Shown: positions 1 to 9,202, counted from the stretch's first letter. The stretch is 64,000 nucleotides of DNA from DYCT01 sp051875715 (GCA_051875715.1 JBJEHD010000007.1:1-64000), one strand, 5' to 3'. Translations and numbers: made by a program. The notes: generated by a model not told the origin, from the letters alone.

Positions 1-53
1 AACGTACATTAGACACACAGCTGAGTCTATTCTGAATTCATCGAACTCACGTT

Positions 54-482
54 ATGTTACCAGTTATGAATTCAAACAGTTGGTTCCCTACCGTATTCGA
101 CGATTTCTTCAGCAGCGATTGGATGCCTAAGATGAAGGCTACCGCGCCGGCCGTCAACGTGAAAGAGGACGCTAAGTCCTACACGATGGAAGTGGCAGTG
201 CCGGGCATCAAGAAAGAGTATTGCCGCGTGAACATCAACGCGGACGGCAACCTCGAGGTCGCCATCGAGAACAAGTTGGAACACAAAGAGGAGAACAAAA
301 AGGAGCATTATCTGCGTCGTGAGTTCAGTTACTCCAACTATCAGCAGACGTATGTCCTTCCGGACAACATCGTCAAGGACAACATCTCGGCCAAGGTCGA
401 CAACGGCGTGCTCACCATCGTCATGCCGAAGGTCACCCAGGAAGAGACGCAGAAAGTACAGCGTCGGATAGAAATCGGATAA
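54..482 (+). CDS. Hsp20/alpha-crystallin family small heat-shock protein
   Basis: ATP-independent cytoplasmic holdase chaperone that binds unfolding proteins under stress. The 142-residue length is normal for bacterial Hsp20. The N-terminal arm (WFPTVFDDFFSSDWM) is the short aromatic arm seen in Bacteroidales members; the alpha-crystallin domain covers about residues 33-130 and contains the characteristic A-x-x-x-n-G-v-L stretch (SAKVDNGVLTIVMPK). The start at 54 keeps the usual M-L-P-V beginning of relatives; an in-frame ATG at 66 is the alternative. Monocistronic as far as the window shows, followed by a good terminator. The family assignment is confident; stress regulation is inferred from the family only. 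Confidence 0.95.
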   Translation: MLPVMNSNSWFPTVFDDFFSSDWMPKMKATAPAVNVKEDAKSYTMEVAVPGIKKEYCRVNINADGNLEVAIENKLEHKEENKKEHYLRREFSYSNYQQTYVLPDNIVKDNISAKVDNGVLTIVMPKVTQEETQKVQRRIEIG

Positions 483-505
483 CGGTTCGCACGTAAAAAC
501 AGGAG

Positions 506-555
506 CGGGGCAGCGAAATGGTTGATACCATTCTTGCTGTCCCGTTTTCATTTTT
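506..555 (+). terminator. Rho-independent terminator after the Hsp20 gene
   Basis: The stem pairs 506-522 with 527-544 (CGGGGCAGCGAAATGGT against ACCATTCTTGCTGTCCCG, with a few mismatches) around a short TGAT loop. A T-rich tail follows at 545-555. It lies 24 nt after the Hsp20 stop. Confidence 0.8.
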
Positions 556-572
556 GTGAGGCGGAAGGCCGA

Positions 573-726
573 TGTCCAAACGCCTTTCAAACGCTTTTTA
601 AACGGCATTGCAATGCCATTGCAACGCCATTGCAACGCTGTTGCAACGGCGTTAAAACGCATCGGTTTGCGCGAGCGCACGCATCGGCCTTCGTGAGCGC
701 ACGCATCGGCCTTCGTGAGCGCACGC
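573..726. repeat. Phased tandem array: eight 11-bp units then three 22-bp units
   Basis: From 573 to 660 the sequence divides into eight consecutive 11-mers, most ending in AACGC or AACGG (for example CATTGCAACGC at 617-627 and 628-638). From 661 to 726 it continues as three 22-mers ending in GAGCGCACGC; the second and third are identical (683-704 and 705-726). The total length is 154 bp, exactly 14 times 11, so the whole array keeps one helical phase. It fills most of the 330-bp gap between the Hsp20 gene and the convergent S9 peptidase gene. Function unknown. Confidence 0.85.
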
Positions 727-731
727 GTAAA

Positions 732-775
732 CGACAAGGTGCGCACGCGATTTTCATCACGTACGCACCTTGTCG
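732..775. repeat. 12-bp perfect inverted repeat downstream of the S9 peptidase gene
   Basis: CGACAAGGTGCG at 732-743 pairs with CGCACCTTGTCG at 764-775 over a 20-nt loop. It sits 38 bases beyond the S9 peptidase stop on the reverse strand and could end that transcript, but neither side has a T run, so it is not a canonical intrinsic terminator. Confidence 0.6.
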
Positions 776-812
776 GAATCATCTCCCTTTGTCGGGGGAT
801 TTCTCCAGCGGC

Positions 813-2927
813 TTATTCGGCTTTTGCCCCCTCGGCCGGCTTCAGCCAGCGGTCCAGCCAGGCGAAGAAGGTGCGCTGCCAGAGCACACCGTTCTGGGGC
901 TTCAGCACCCAGTGGTTCTCGTCCGGATAGAGCAGCAGTTGGGCGGGGATGCCGCGGAGCACGGCGGCATTGAAGGCCGACATGCCTTGCGAGGCCAGGA
1001 TGCGGTAGTCCTTTTCGCCATGGATGCAGAGGATGGGCGTGTCCCACTTGTCGACAAAGCGGTGGGGCGACTGGGCGAAGGTGCGCTGGGCCACGGCGTT
1101 GCTCTTGTCCCAGAAGGGGCCTCCGAGGTCCCAGTTGGCAAACCACATCTCTTCGGTTTCGAGGTATTGCGCCTCCATGTTGAAGAAACCATCGTGGGCG
1201 ATGAATGCCTTGAAGCGCTTGTCGTGGTGTCCGGCCAGCCAGTAGACCGAATAGCCCCCGAAGCTGGCGCCTACGCATCCCAGGTGGTCGGCATCGACGT
1301 AGGGTTCGCGGGCCAGTGCATCGATGGCCGTCAGATAGTCGCGCATGCACTGGCCTCCGTAGTCGCCGCTGATTTCCTCCAGCCACTCCATGCCGAAGCC
1401 GGGCAGGCCCCTGCGGTTGGGGGCGACCACGATGTAGCCGTGGGCGGCCATGATTTGCATGTTCCACCGGTACGACCAGAACTGGCTGACGGGCGTCTGC
1501 GGCCCGCCTTCGCAGAACAACAGGGTGGGGTACTTCTTGTTGGGGTCGAAATGGGGCGGATAGACCACCCACGTGAGCATCTGCTTGCCGTCGGTGGTGC
1601 GCAACCAGCGTCCTTCCACACGTCCCATCGCGAGTTGGTCGTAGATGTGCTTGTTCTCGAAGGTGAGTTGGTCGGCCTTTCCGTCGGTCGGGCTGACGGC
1701 GTATATCTCGTCGGCCATGCTCATCGAGTGCCGTTTGGCGATGAGGCGGTCGCCGGCCAGGTCGACGCTGACGTAGTCGTGCTGGCCTTGCGTGAGGCAG
1801 GTGAGGCGGTCGGCCTCGTCCAGGTCGATGCGGTAGATTTGCGATTCGCCATGCCATACGCCGGCGAAGAAGAGGGTGCGCGAGTCGGCGCTCCAGCAGA
1901 AGCAGTCGGCGTTCGACTCGAAGGTGCGGCTGACGAAGCGTTTCTCGCCGCTCGCCAGGTCGACGACGAACAGGCGGTTCTGGTCGCTCTCATAGCCGTC
2001 GCGCTCCATGCTGAGCCAGGCCAGGCGGGTGCCGTCGGGCGAGAACTGCGGGTTGGTGTCGTAGCCTCCGTTGCCTTCGGTCAGGTTGGTGGTGCGGCGG
2101 CTCTCCAGGTCGTAGAGGTAAATGTCGGAGTTGGTGGAGAGGGCGTACTCCTTGCCGGTCTTTTTCCGGCAGGTGTAGGCGATGGTGCGCGAGTCGGGAC
2201 TCCAGGCCAGTTGTTCGATGCCTCCGAATGGGCGCATGGGCGATTCGTAGGGCTCGCCTTCGAGCAGGTCGACCACGTGGTCGATGTGTTCGCCGTCGAA
2301 ATCGGCTACGAAGGGATGCGGCACGGCCTCTACCCACTCGTCCCAGTGCTTGTAGAGAAGGTCTTCGACGATGATGCCGCTGGCCAGCGGCAGGTCGGGA
2401 TGACGGTCGACGGTGCGCTGTCCGTATTTCACGGTGGAGACGAAGAGCAGGCGCTTGCCGTCGGGCGAGAAACGGAAGGCTTCGATGTCGCCTTCGTAGG
2501 CGGTCAGGATGCGTCGTTCGGTGCCGTCGGGGTTCATCTCCCACACCTGGCTGCCTCCGCTCTCGCTGGAGAGGAAGGCGATTTTCCGGCCTCCCTTGAT
2601 CCACATGGGTTCGCTTTCGCTGAAGGGCGTCTGGGTGATGCAGCGGTTGTTTCCGCCGTCGGCATCCATGACGAAGATTTCACGGTTGCTCCGGTTGGCC
2701 TCTACGCTGTAGTAGGCGACGGTGTAGACGATTTGTTTCCCGTCGGGCGACACATCGATCGAACCGATGCGTCCCATGGCCCAAAGGGCTTCGGGGGTCA
2801 TGAGCCCGTCGGTGACGGCGACTTGCTGTCGGCCGATGATTGACTCGGCTTTTTCGCTGCCTTGCGGTCCGCCGGTGCAGGCGGCAAGGGCGAGGGTGGC
2901 TGCTGTCATGGCTAAACTTGTTTTCAT
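813..2927 (-). CDS. S9 family prolyl oligopeptidase / dipeptidyl-peptidase-like lipoprotein
   Basis: Serine peptidase of the prolyl oligopeptidase family that probably trims peptides in the periplasm or at the outer membrane. The N-terminus is a lipoprotein signal with lipobox LAAC about residue 17. Residues ~40-440 form a PD40/WD40-like beta-propeller with recurrent SPDGK/SPDS motifs; the C-terminal ~250 residues are the alpha/beta-hydrolase domain. The nucleophile is Ser555 in GASFGGYS, with Asp640 (HGEKDYRI) and His672 (DENHW) completing the triad. The start codon is preceded by GAGGATT. The gene begins 17 nt after yidC ends, so it is the last gene of the pyrG-yidC operon. Length (704) fits the family; exact substrate preference is not visible. 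Confidence 0.93.
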   Translation of the reverse strand: MKTSLAMTAATLALAACTGGPQGSEKAESIIGRQQVAVTDGLMTPEALWAMGRIGSIDVSPDGKQIVYTVAYYSVEANRSNREIFVMDADGGNNRCITQTPFSESEPMWIKGGRKIAFLSSESGGSQVWEMNPDGTERRILTAYEGDIEAFRFSPDGKRLLFVSTVKYGQRTVDRHPDLPLASGIIVEDLLYKHWDEWVEAVPHPFVADFDGEHIDHVVDLLEGEPYESPMRPFGGIEQLAWSPDSRTIAYTCRKKTGKEYALSTNSDIYLYDLESRRTTNLTEGNGGYDTNPQFSPDGTRLAWLSMERDGYESDQNRLFVVDLASGEKRFVSRTFESNADCFCWSADSRTLFFAGVWHGESQIYRIDLDEADRLTCLTQGQHDYVSVDLAGDRLIAKRHSMSMADEIYAVSPTDGKADQLTFENKHIYDQLAMGRVEGRWLRTTDGKQMLTWVVYPPHFDPNKKYPTLLFCEGGPQTPVSQFWSYRWNMQIMAAHGYIVVAPNRRGLPGFGMEWLEEISGDYGGQCMRDYLTAIDALAREPYVDADHLGCVGASFGGYSVYWLAGHHDKRFKAFIAHDGFFNMEAQYLETEEMWFANWDLGGPFWDKSNAVAQRTFAQSPHRFVDKWDTPILCIHGEKDYRILASQGMSAFNAAVLRGIPAQLLLYPDENHWVLKPQNGVLWQRTFFAWLDRWLKPAEGAKAE

Positions 2928-2944
2928 AAGGTCAATCCTCCTTC

Positions 2945-4801
2945 TTATCGTCGGTTTTGCTTCTCGCGTTCACGCATCAGTCGCTCCTGCTCCTGCTGCA
3001 TGGCCTGCATCCGCTCCATGAGGCTCGATTTCTTTTTCTTCTTCGGATTCTTGAGGTTCGCCTCCAGCTGGGCCAGAATCTTCTGGTCGCTGACGGTCTT
3101 CTTCAAGATAATCATGGTGACGATGCTGATCAGGCCGGAGATGAAATAATAGTAGTTCAGGCCCGAGGCATAGTCGTTCAGAATGAAGATGAACATCACG
3201 GGCATGGCGTACATCATCAGTTTCATGCCGGGCATGGACTGCTGGCCGGTGTCTTGCTGACGCATGGTGTACATCGTGTTGAGGATGTTGGTCACGCTGA
3301 ACAGCAGGCAGAAAAGGCTCAGGTGGCGTCCGATGAAGGGGATGTGCGTGTTCCACGTGAGGAAGGCATCGTAGGTGGACAGGTCGGCCGCCCAGAGGAA
3401 ACTCTGCTGGCGCAGTTCGATGGCCGTCGGCACGAACATGAACAGAGCCAGGAAGATGGGCATCTGGATGAGCATGGGCAGGCATCCGCCCATGGGGCTG
3501 ACACCGTAGCGGCTATAGAGGGCCATGATTTCCTGCTGTTTCTTCATGGCGTCTTCCTGGCGGGGATACTTCTGGTTGATGACGTCGATTTGCGGCTTGA
3601 GCACGCGCATCTTGGCCGACGAGAGGTAGGACTTGTAGGTGAAGGGGAACACCACCATCTTGACGATGAGGGTCATGATGAGGAGCACGATGCCCATGTT
3701 CCAGCCCCAACCCGAAAGCCAGTCGAAGATGGGGATGGTGAACCAGCGATTAATCCAGCGCAGGAAACTCCATCCCAGCGGAACCAGCGTGTTCAGCTCC
3801 AGGTCTTTCTTGTCGCCGCGGTTCTTGTCGATGGCGAGCAGGGTCTTGTATTTGTTCGGCCCGTAGTAGAGCAGCAACTGGGTGGGCTCTTTGCCCGAGG
3901 GGTCGAATGCGGTGTTCATGCGGGCGGCATATTGCTTCAGATAGCCGCTGCCCTCACGCTGTACGGCGGAAGAAAGTTCGCCTTGCTCCAAGTCCTGCTC
4001 GGCAATGATCACGCTGGAGAAGAACTGGTTCTTGAAGGCGACCCAGTCCATCCGGCCCTCGGCTTGCTTCTTCTGGTCCTTGTTGGCGTTCAGTTCTTCG
4101 GTGTCGTCGCCGCACAAACGGTAGGAGAGTGTGGCGTAGCGTTCTTCGAACTTGAATCCCTTCTCAATCTGACGGGCGCTCTGCTTCCAGTCGATGCCGA
4201 TGTGGCGCGTGGAGGCATCCAGCCGTCCGCGCAGGCCCACGGCCTGGATGCGGAAGTCCACCAGATAGCTGCCGGGCGTCAGCGTGTAGACGAAATCGAG
4301 GTAACTCGATGCGTCGGCCTGCAGGCGCATGGTGAGGGTGGAGTCGGTGGCGTCGACCGGCGTGAAGTAGAGGTCCTCGGTGTCGACGACCTCGTTCCGG
4401 CCGTTCAGCGTGAAGTTGAGGCTCGACTCCTTCTCGTTGAAAAGTACGAGCGGCTGGCCGTCTTGTCCGTTGTAGTCCTTCAGCAAGGCCTCGCATACGC
4501 GTCCGCCCTTCGTGGCGACGGTAAGTCGGAGCACGTCGTTCTCCAGGGTGTGGTAGGCCTGGTTGCCTTGGCGCGCGTCAAAGAACAAGGCCGACGTATC
4601 GGCTACCTGCAGGTTGATGACAGCCGTCTGCTTGGCCTCTGCGGCGGGTTCTTGCGCGGCCTTCTGTTGCTCGACAAGGGCAATCGAGTCGTTGTAGCGT
4701 TTCATCCGTTCTATCTCTTCCTGCGAGGGGCGGCTGTAGATGCTGAACCCGATGAGGACGAGGCCGATCAGGACGAAACCGATGATAGTGTTTTTATCCA
4801 T
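2945..4801 (-). CDS. yidC: Membrane protein insertase YidC
   Basis: Inner-membrane insertase that, alone or with SecYEG, integrates and folds membrane proteins. The 618 residues show the Gram-negative layout: an N-terminal membrane anchor (IIGFVLIGLVLIGFSIYS), a large periplasmic beta-sandwich domain (about 45-340), then the conserved hydrophobic core from about residue 350 with the family signature region containing KPQIDVINQKYP and GGCLPMLIQMPIF. It ends in a lysine/arginine-rich cytoplasmic tail (KKKKKSS onward) suited to ribosome contact. It lies 61 nt downstream of pyrG and 17 nt upstream of the S9 peptidase, all on the reverse strand. Confidence 0.97.
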   Translation of the reverse strand: MDKNTIIGFVLIGLVLIGFSIYSRPSQEEIERMKRYNDSIALVEQQKAAQEPAAEAKQTAVINLQVADTSALFFDARQGNQAYHTLENDVLRLTVATKGGRVCEALLKDYNGQDGQPLVLFNEKESSLNFTLNGRNEVVDTEDLYFTPVDATDSTLTMRLQADASSYLDFVYTLTPGSYLVDFRIQAVGLRGRLDASTRHIGIDWKQSARQIEKGFKFEERYATLSYRLCGDDTEELNANKDQKKQAEGRMDWVAFKNQFFSSVIIAEQDLEQGELSSAVQREGSGYLKQYAARMNTAFDPSGKEPTQLLLYYGPNKYKTLLAIDKNRGDKKDLELNTLVPLGWSFLRWINRWFTIPIFDWLSGWGWNMGIVLLIMTLIVKMVVFPFTYKSYLSSAKMRVLKPQIDVINQKYPRQEDAMKKQQEIMALYSRYGVSPMGGCLPMLIQMPIFLALFMFVPTAIELRQQSFLWAADLSTYDAFLTWNTHIPFIGRHLSLFCLLFSVTNILNTMYTMRQQDTGQQSMPGMKLMMYAMPVMFIFILNDYASGLNYYYFISGLISIVTMIILKKTVSDQKILAQLEANLKNPKKKKKSSLMERMQAMQQEQERLMREREKQNRR

Positions 4802-4862
4802 TTCTGTTTTTTCTGATGATAGTGGTTTGGTGATTCATACTTGAAGTGTGAGTCGAGACGCC

Positions 4863-6473
4863 TCATGCCTGCTTGCCCGATTCGATGGCAGCCTTCACGA
4901 ACGACAGGAACAAGGGATGCGGATGCAGCACCGTGCTGCTGTATTCGGGGTGGAACTGCGTGCCGATGAACCATTTCAGCGTGGGGATTTCGATGATTTC
5001 CACCAAGTCGGATTCCGGGTTGATGCCGACGCAGTTCATCCCGTGCTTCTCGAATTCGGCGCGGTACTCGTTGTTGAACTCATAGCGGTGGCGGTGGCGT
5101 TCCTGGATGTGTTCGTTTCCGTAGGCCTCGAATGCGCGCGAACCATGTCGGAGCACACACTCGAAGGCACCCAGACGCATGGTGCCGCCCATGTTGGTGA
5201 TGGACTTCTGCTCCTCCATGATGTCGATGACGTTGTGCGGCGTCTTTTCGTCCATCTCGCGGGAGTTGGCGTCTTTGTAGCCCAACACGTTGCGGGCGAA
5301 CTCGATGGCCATGCACTGCATGCCCAGGCAGATGCCGAAGGTGGGCAGGTTGTGTTCGCGGGCGTACTTGATGGCTACGAACTTGCCTTCGATGCCGCGC
5401 TGTCCGAATCCCGGGCAGATGATGATGCCATCCATGCCGCTCAGTTGTTCGGCGATGTTGGTGTCGGTCAGTTTCTCGCTGTTGATGAATTGGATGTCGG
5501 CCTTGCGGTCGTTGTAGGTGGCTGCCTGCGAGAGGGCCTCAAGGATTGACTTGTAGGCGTCCTGCAGGTCGTATTTCCCCACCAGGCCGATGCGTACCTT
5601 TTCGGTGGCGCGGTGACGGCGGTTGAGGAAATCCTTCCACGGCCCCAGTTCGGGCGTCGGACCTACCTCCAGGCCCATCTTTTCCAGAATGGTGGAGTCG
5701 AGGTGTTGCTCTTGCATCCGGAGCGGCACTTCGTAGATGGTGGGCATGTCGATGGACTGCACCACGGCGCGTTCGTCGACGTTGCAGAAGAGGGCCACCT
5801 TCTTGCGCAGGTTGGCCGACAGTTCGTGCTCGGCACGGAGCACCAGGATGTCCGGCTGGATACCCACGGACTGGAGTTCCTTGACAGAGTGCTGGGTCGG
5901 TTTGGTTTTCAGTTCGCCGGCGGCGGCCAGGTAGGGTACGTAGGTAAGGTGGACGCACAGGGCGTTCTTGCCCAGTTCCCACTTCAGCTGTCGGATGCTT
6001 TCCAGATAGGGCAGCGACTCGATGTCGCCCACTGTGCCGCCAATCTCCGTGATGACGAAGTCGAATTCTTTCTTGTTGCCCAGCAACTTCACGTTGCGTT
6101 TGATTTCGTCGGTGATGTGGGGAATCACCTGGATGGTCTTGCCCAGGTAGTCGCCTCGGCGTTCCTTGTCGATGACGCTTTTGTAGATGCGTCCCGTAGT
6201 GATGTTGTTGGCCTTGGTGGTCTGGATGCCCAGGAATCGTTCGTAGTGTCCCAGGTCGAGGTCGGCCTCGTGTCCGTCGACCGTGACGTAGCATTCGCCA
6301 TGCTCGTAGGGATTGAGCGTGCCCGGATCGATGTTGATGTAGGGGTCGAACTTCTGGATAGTGACTTTGTAGCCTCTGGCTTGCAATAATTTACCAATAG
6401 ATGAGGAGATGATTCCTTTGCCTAACGAAGAGGCAACTCCACCCGTTACGAAGATATATTTTGTTTCTCCCAC
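4863..6473 (-). CDS. pyrG: CTP synthase
   Basis: Makes CTP from UTP, ATP and glutamine in the cytoplasm, the last step of pyrimidine nucleotide synthesis. The synthetase domain (about 1-265) begins with the nucleotide-binding sequence VTGGVASSLGKGI. The class I glutamine amidotransferase domain (about 290-536) has its nucleophile Cys in GICLGMQ near residue 382 and a C-terminal FHPEYSS triad motif. Length 536 is standard. First gene of the reverse-strand operon pyrG-yidC-S9 peptidase, read from a TACTTTTGC element at 6532-6540. Confidence 0.98.
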   Translation of the reverse strand: MGETKYIFVTGGVASSLGKGIISSSIGKLLQARGYKVTIQKFDPYINIDPGTLNPYEHGECYVTVDGHEADLDLGHYERFLGIQTTKANNITTGRIYKSVIDKERRGDYLGKTIQVIPHITDEIKRNVKLLGNKKEFDFVITEIGGTVGDIESLPYLESIRQLKWELGKNALCVHLTYVPYLAAAGELKTKPTQHSVKELQSVGIQPDILVLRAEHELSANLRKKVALFCNVDERAVVQSIDMPTIYEVPLRMQEQHLDSTILEKMGLEVGPTPELGPWKDFLNRRHRATEKVRIGLVGKYDLQDAYKSILEALSQAATYNDRKADIQFINSEKLTDTNIAEQLSGMDGIIICPGFGQRGIEGKFVAIKYAREHNLPTFGICLGMQCMAIEFARNVLGYKDANSREMDEKTPHNVIDIMEEQKSITNMGGTMRLGAFECVLRHGSRAFEAYGNEHIQERHRHRYEFNNEYRAEFEKHGMNCVGINPESDLVEIIEIPTLKWFIGTQFHPEYSSTVLHPHPLFLSFVKAAIESGKQA

Positions 6474-6531
6474 GACTGTAAGTATTTAAATTAAGTTGAT
6501 AATATCGTTTCTTTATATGCTATTCAAAGCC

Positions 6532-6540
6532 GCAAAAGTA
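6532..6540 (-). promoter_or_regulatory. Bacteroidota -7 promoter element for pyrG
   Basis: Reverse-strand TACTTTTGC matches the Bacteroidota consensus TAnnTTTG, about 60 nt upstream of the pyrG ATG. No clear TTTG -33 element is seen at the expected 19-21 nt spacing. Confidence 0.55.
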
Positions 6541-6572
6541 CAAAAAAAGAAGGAAGTAGCGTGTGTGGAACG

Positions 6573-6618
6573 AAAAAAAAAGAGGCTGTGTCAAAACTGA
6601 ATGTTTTGGCACAGCCTC
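6573..6618 (-). terminator. Rho-independent terminator downstream of prs
   Basis: GAGGCTGTG(T)CAAAAC at 6582-6596 pairs with GTTTTG(G)CACAGCCTC at 6603-6618. On the reverse strand the stem is followed by a run of nine T (6581-6573). It is about 140 nt past the prs stop. No gene is seen between prs and this hairpin. Confidence 0.88.
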
Positions 6619-6757
6619 AAAGGTGCGTTAGAATGGTCGGGATGCAAGGCGTTGAGGCTGAGGGCATGACGTACGTTGGTCAAAACCCGGATGCCGACAA
6701 CGGCGCTGCAAATCGGCCGGAACCGCCGGGCCTCATGGCGAGGCCGCAGACGGGGTC

Positions 6758-7696
6758 TTAGATGATGTATTGCGAACTGATGGACTCGTTGCTTACCACG
6801 CGACGGATGGTCTCGGCAAAGAGGTCGGCAATGGTCAGTTGCTTCACCTTGGCGCACTTGTGCGTGTAGGGGATGCTATCGGTGAAGACCATCTCCGTGA
6901 GTCCGGAATCTTGCACGCGTTCGCTGGCCGGGTCGGACATGACGCAGTGGCTGGCGATGGCGCGTACCGATTTCGCACCGGCTTCGAGCATGATGTTGGC
7001 GGCTTTGGTGATGGTGCCGGCCGTGTCGACGATGTCGTCGATGAGTACGACGTTTTTATCCTTCACGTCGCCGATAATCTGCATGGATGCCACGACGTTT
7101 GCCTTCTCGCGCGACTTGTTGCAGAGCACGAGGGGCACGCCCAGGTATTTGGAATAGGTGCTGGCACGCTTCGAACCGCCCACGTCGGGGGTGGCGATGA
7201 CCAGGTTGTCCAGTTTCAGGCTCTGGATATAGGGAAGGAAGACGGCCGATGCGTACAGGTGGTCGACGGGTACGTCGAAGAAACCCTGGATTTGGTCGGC
7301 GTGTAGGTCCATGGTGATGAGACGGTCGATGCCGGCCACGCTCAGCAGGTCTGCCACCAACTTGGCGCCGATGGACACGCGCGGCTTGTCTTTGCGGTCC
7401 TGGCGGGCCCATCCGAAGTAAGGGATGACGGCTACGATGCTTTTGGCCGATGCACGCTTGGCGGCATCAATCATGAGCAACAGTTCCATCAGGTTGTCGG
7501 AGTTGGGGAAGGTGGACTGCACCAGGAATACGTGTGAGCCGCGGATGGACTCTTCGTAGGAAACGGCAAACTCGCCATCGGCAAAGTGCATGATGTTCAT
7601 GTTGCCCATCTCGCAGTTGAGGCATTTGCAGATTTTCTCTGCCAGGTATCTCGATTTCGTACCCGAGAATACCATAAAGGGTGCTTTTTCGCTCAT
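6758..7696 (-). CDS. prs: Ribose-phosphate pyrophosphokinase
   Basis: Makes 5-phosphoribosyl 1-diphosphate from ribose 5-phosphate and ATP for purine, pyrimidine, histidine, tryptophan and NAD synthesis. The 312-residue protein shows a catalytic flexible-loop region (WARQDRKDKPR), the PRPP-binding motif VVLIDDIVDTAGT near residue 220, and length matching bacterial Prs. The reading frame stays open further upstream, but family length and the MSEKAPFMVFSGT beginning place the start at 7696, shortly after a TACCTTTGC promoter element (7738-7746). It stands with guaA in a nucleotide-metabolism stretch. Confidence 0.97.
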   Translation of the reverse strand: MSEKAPFMVFSGTKSRYLAEKICKCLNCEMGNMNIMHFADGEFAVSYEESIRGSHVFLVQSTFPNSDNLMELLLMIDAAKRASAKSIVAVIPYFGWARQDRKDKPRVSIGAKLVADLLSVAGIDRLITMDLHADQIQGFFDVPVDHLYASAVFLPYIQSLKLDNLVIATPDVGGSKRASTYSKYLGVPLVLCNKSREKANVVASMQIIGDVKDKNVVLIDDIVDTAGTITKAANIMLEAGAKSVRAIASHCVMSDPASERVQDSGLTEMVFTDSIPYTHKCAKVKQLTIADLFAETIRRVVSNESISSQYII

Positions 7697-7737
7697 TGTG
7701 ATATCAATGTTTATCAGAGGTTTTATAGATGTTGGCC

Positions 7738-7773
7738 GCAAAGGTAGCAATAATCTGCAAGACAATTTGCAAA
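7738..7773 (-). promoter_or_regulatory. Promoter of prs
   Basis: The reverse-strand -7 element TACCTTTGC lies at 7746-7738. A TTTG at 7773-7770 is a possible -33 element, with a slightly long 23-nt spacer. The start codon is 42 nt downstream of the -7 element. Confidence 0.65.
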
Positions 7774-7815
7774 TAGCAAACGATAATTTATCATTTGTTT
7801 TCGCTTCCCTTCCGC

Positions 7816-9057
7816 TTAGAACGCTTCCGTCATGTTGAAGTAGAACAGGTTTTGCTTGTTCACCGTGTTGCGGCCGAAGTCCAGGCGGAGGTTCATGCGC
7901 GGTTGCACCTCGATGCGGAGTCCGAGGCCGACGTTGGGGAGCACGCCCTGGATGTCGACCGGGTTGGGGCCCATGAATCCGCATCCGCCCCACACGGTGA
8001 AGCCCACGTGGTTGAGCATGCGCATGACGAAGTTCCGTTTGTCGGTATTGATCATCTGCCGATATTCGGCCAGCACCACGTGCGATGTCTTGTCGCGATA
8101 CTGCCCCATGTAGTAGCCACGAAGATCGAAGGGCGTGCCTGTGAGGGCATATTGTCCTAAGGGGACGTGGCCGAACAGGTTGGTGGTTTGTACGGTCCAT
8201 GCCAACACTTTGCGCTTACCCACCGAGAAGTATTGGCGGTAGTCGATCAGCGTATGGCAGAAATTGTCGTTGCTGCCCAGGAAACGGGCAAAGGCGGTGG
8301 CTTGCAGGTTGAGGTAGAGCCCGCGATAGGCGTTGGCGGGTATGTCGCGCGTGTCGTAGGAGAGGAGGACACCCACACCCGAGTTGAACGAGCGATAGCC
8401 TTGCTCGTCTCCGCCGGCCTGCTGATAGGAGGCATCATTCACGATGCCGGCGGCCGGTTTGGTCATCTTGTCGAGGCTGAGGTTCAGCTGCGGTCCGAGG
8501 AAGAATCCCGAATCGCCGATGCGGAACAAGAACCAGGGATTGAGCTTAAAACCGTTGTAACGGAACTGGCTGGAGGTCTTTCCTCGCACGAAATCGCGGT
8601 TGGTATCGTAGCCTACGCCATAGAAATGTTCTTCAGTGCTCTTGTAGTTGAACTCGCCGAAGATGCGGAAGCGGTCGCCCGGAAAGAAAAGTTGAGGGCG
8701 CGTCACGATGTTGACACCTCCGTTGAACATCACGGCCATGGCGATGGGCACTACCGAGCGCTGCTGTCCTTCTACGCTGGGGGCCAGGCTGAAGGTCATC
8801 AGGGCACTTCCGCCGACGAGGAATCCGTAGTCGGGAGCGAAACTGGGGCCTCCCAGAATGTTGTAGTGGAAGTTTCGCTTCTGCACCTTCAGGCGGTGCA
8901 GTTCCTTGCGGGTGAGCGGACGCGATGCAAGCGTGTCGGCCGAATCGGTGGTGGCCACGAAGGTCGAATCGGCCACATCCTCCATGCCGGCGGCGGAGGC
9001 GGGCTGCTGCGTCAGGACCAAGAGGGCGGCAAGGGCTATCAAGAATCTTGTTTTCAT
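7816..9057 (-). CDS. BamA/TamA-family (Omp85-type) outer-membrane barrel protein without POTRA domains
   Basis: Predicted outer-membrane beta-barrel. The 413-residue protein starts with a signal peptide (hydrophobic LIALAALLVL, cleavage likely after PASA) and a short polar linker. From about residue 65 it resembles the C-terminal barrel of the bacterial surface antigen family, ending in aromatic strands and a terminal Phe (FNMTEAF) as expected for Bam-dependent insertion. The POTRA repeats of true BamA or TamA are absent, so an assembly function should not be assumed; transport or lipid-related roles are possible. It lies 145 nt after guaA on the same strand. Confidence 0.82.
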   Translation of the reverse strand: MKTRFLIALAALLVLTQQPASAAGMEDVADSTFVATTDSADTLASRPLTRKELHRLKVQKRNFHYNILGGPSFAPDYGFLVGGSALMTFSLAPSVEGQQRSVVPIAMAVMFNGGVNIVTRPQLFFPGDRFRIFGEFNYKSTEEHFYGVGYDTNRDFVRGKTSSQFRYNGFKLNPWFLFRIGDSGFFLGPQLNLSLDKMTKPAAGIVNDASYQQAGGDEQGYRSFNSGVGVLLSYDTRDIPANAYRGLYLNLQATAFARFLGSNDNFCHTLIDYRQYFSVGKRKVLAWTVQTTNLFGHVPLGQYALTGTPFDLRGYYMGQYRDKTSHVVLAEYRQMINTDKRNFVMRMLNHVGFTVWGGCGFMGPNPVDIQGVLPNVGLGLRIEVQPRMNLRLDFGRNTVNKQNLFYFNMTEAF

Positions 9058-9111
9058 TTTATTGGGTCAGCAGAAATGGAATGAAGCATTACAACGGAGC
9101 ATCCGGAAAGG

Positions 9112-9178
9112 CGTCAGGCCTCCGCCGTGTCGTTCTGTCGCCGTTTGACGGGCGCAGGATGTGGACAGAGGCCTGACG
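9112..9178. repeat. 11-bp inverted repeat between guaA and the barrel gene
   Basis: CGTCAGGCCTC at 9112-9122 pairs with GAGGCCTGACG at 9168-9178. The 45-nt loop is GC-rich and can itself fold (CGCCGTTTGACGGGCG). No T run follows on either strand, so it may be an attenuating structure or mRNA-stability element rather than a classical terminator. Confidence 0.55.
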
Positions 9179-9202
9179 TGCGGTGGAAGTAAAGCCCGGG
9201 AC

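Noticed and set aside
522..2843. Long forward frame of 773 codons opposite the S9 peptidase gene
   Set aside because: Mirror of a GC-rich coding strand; composition is low-complexity Gly/Val/Asp and there is no family resemblance, while the reverse strand has a complete peptidase.
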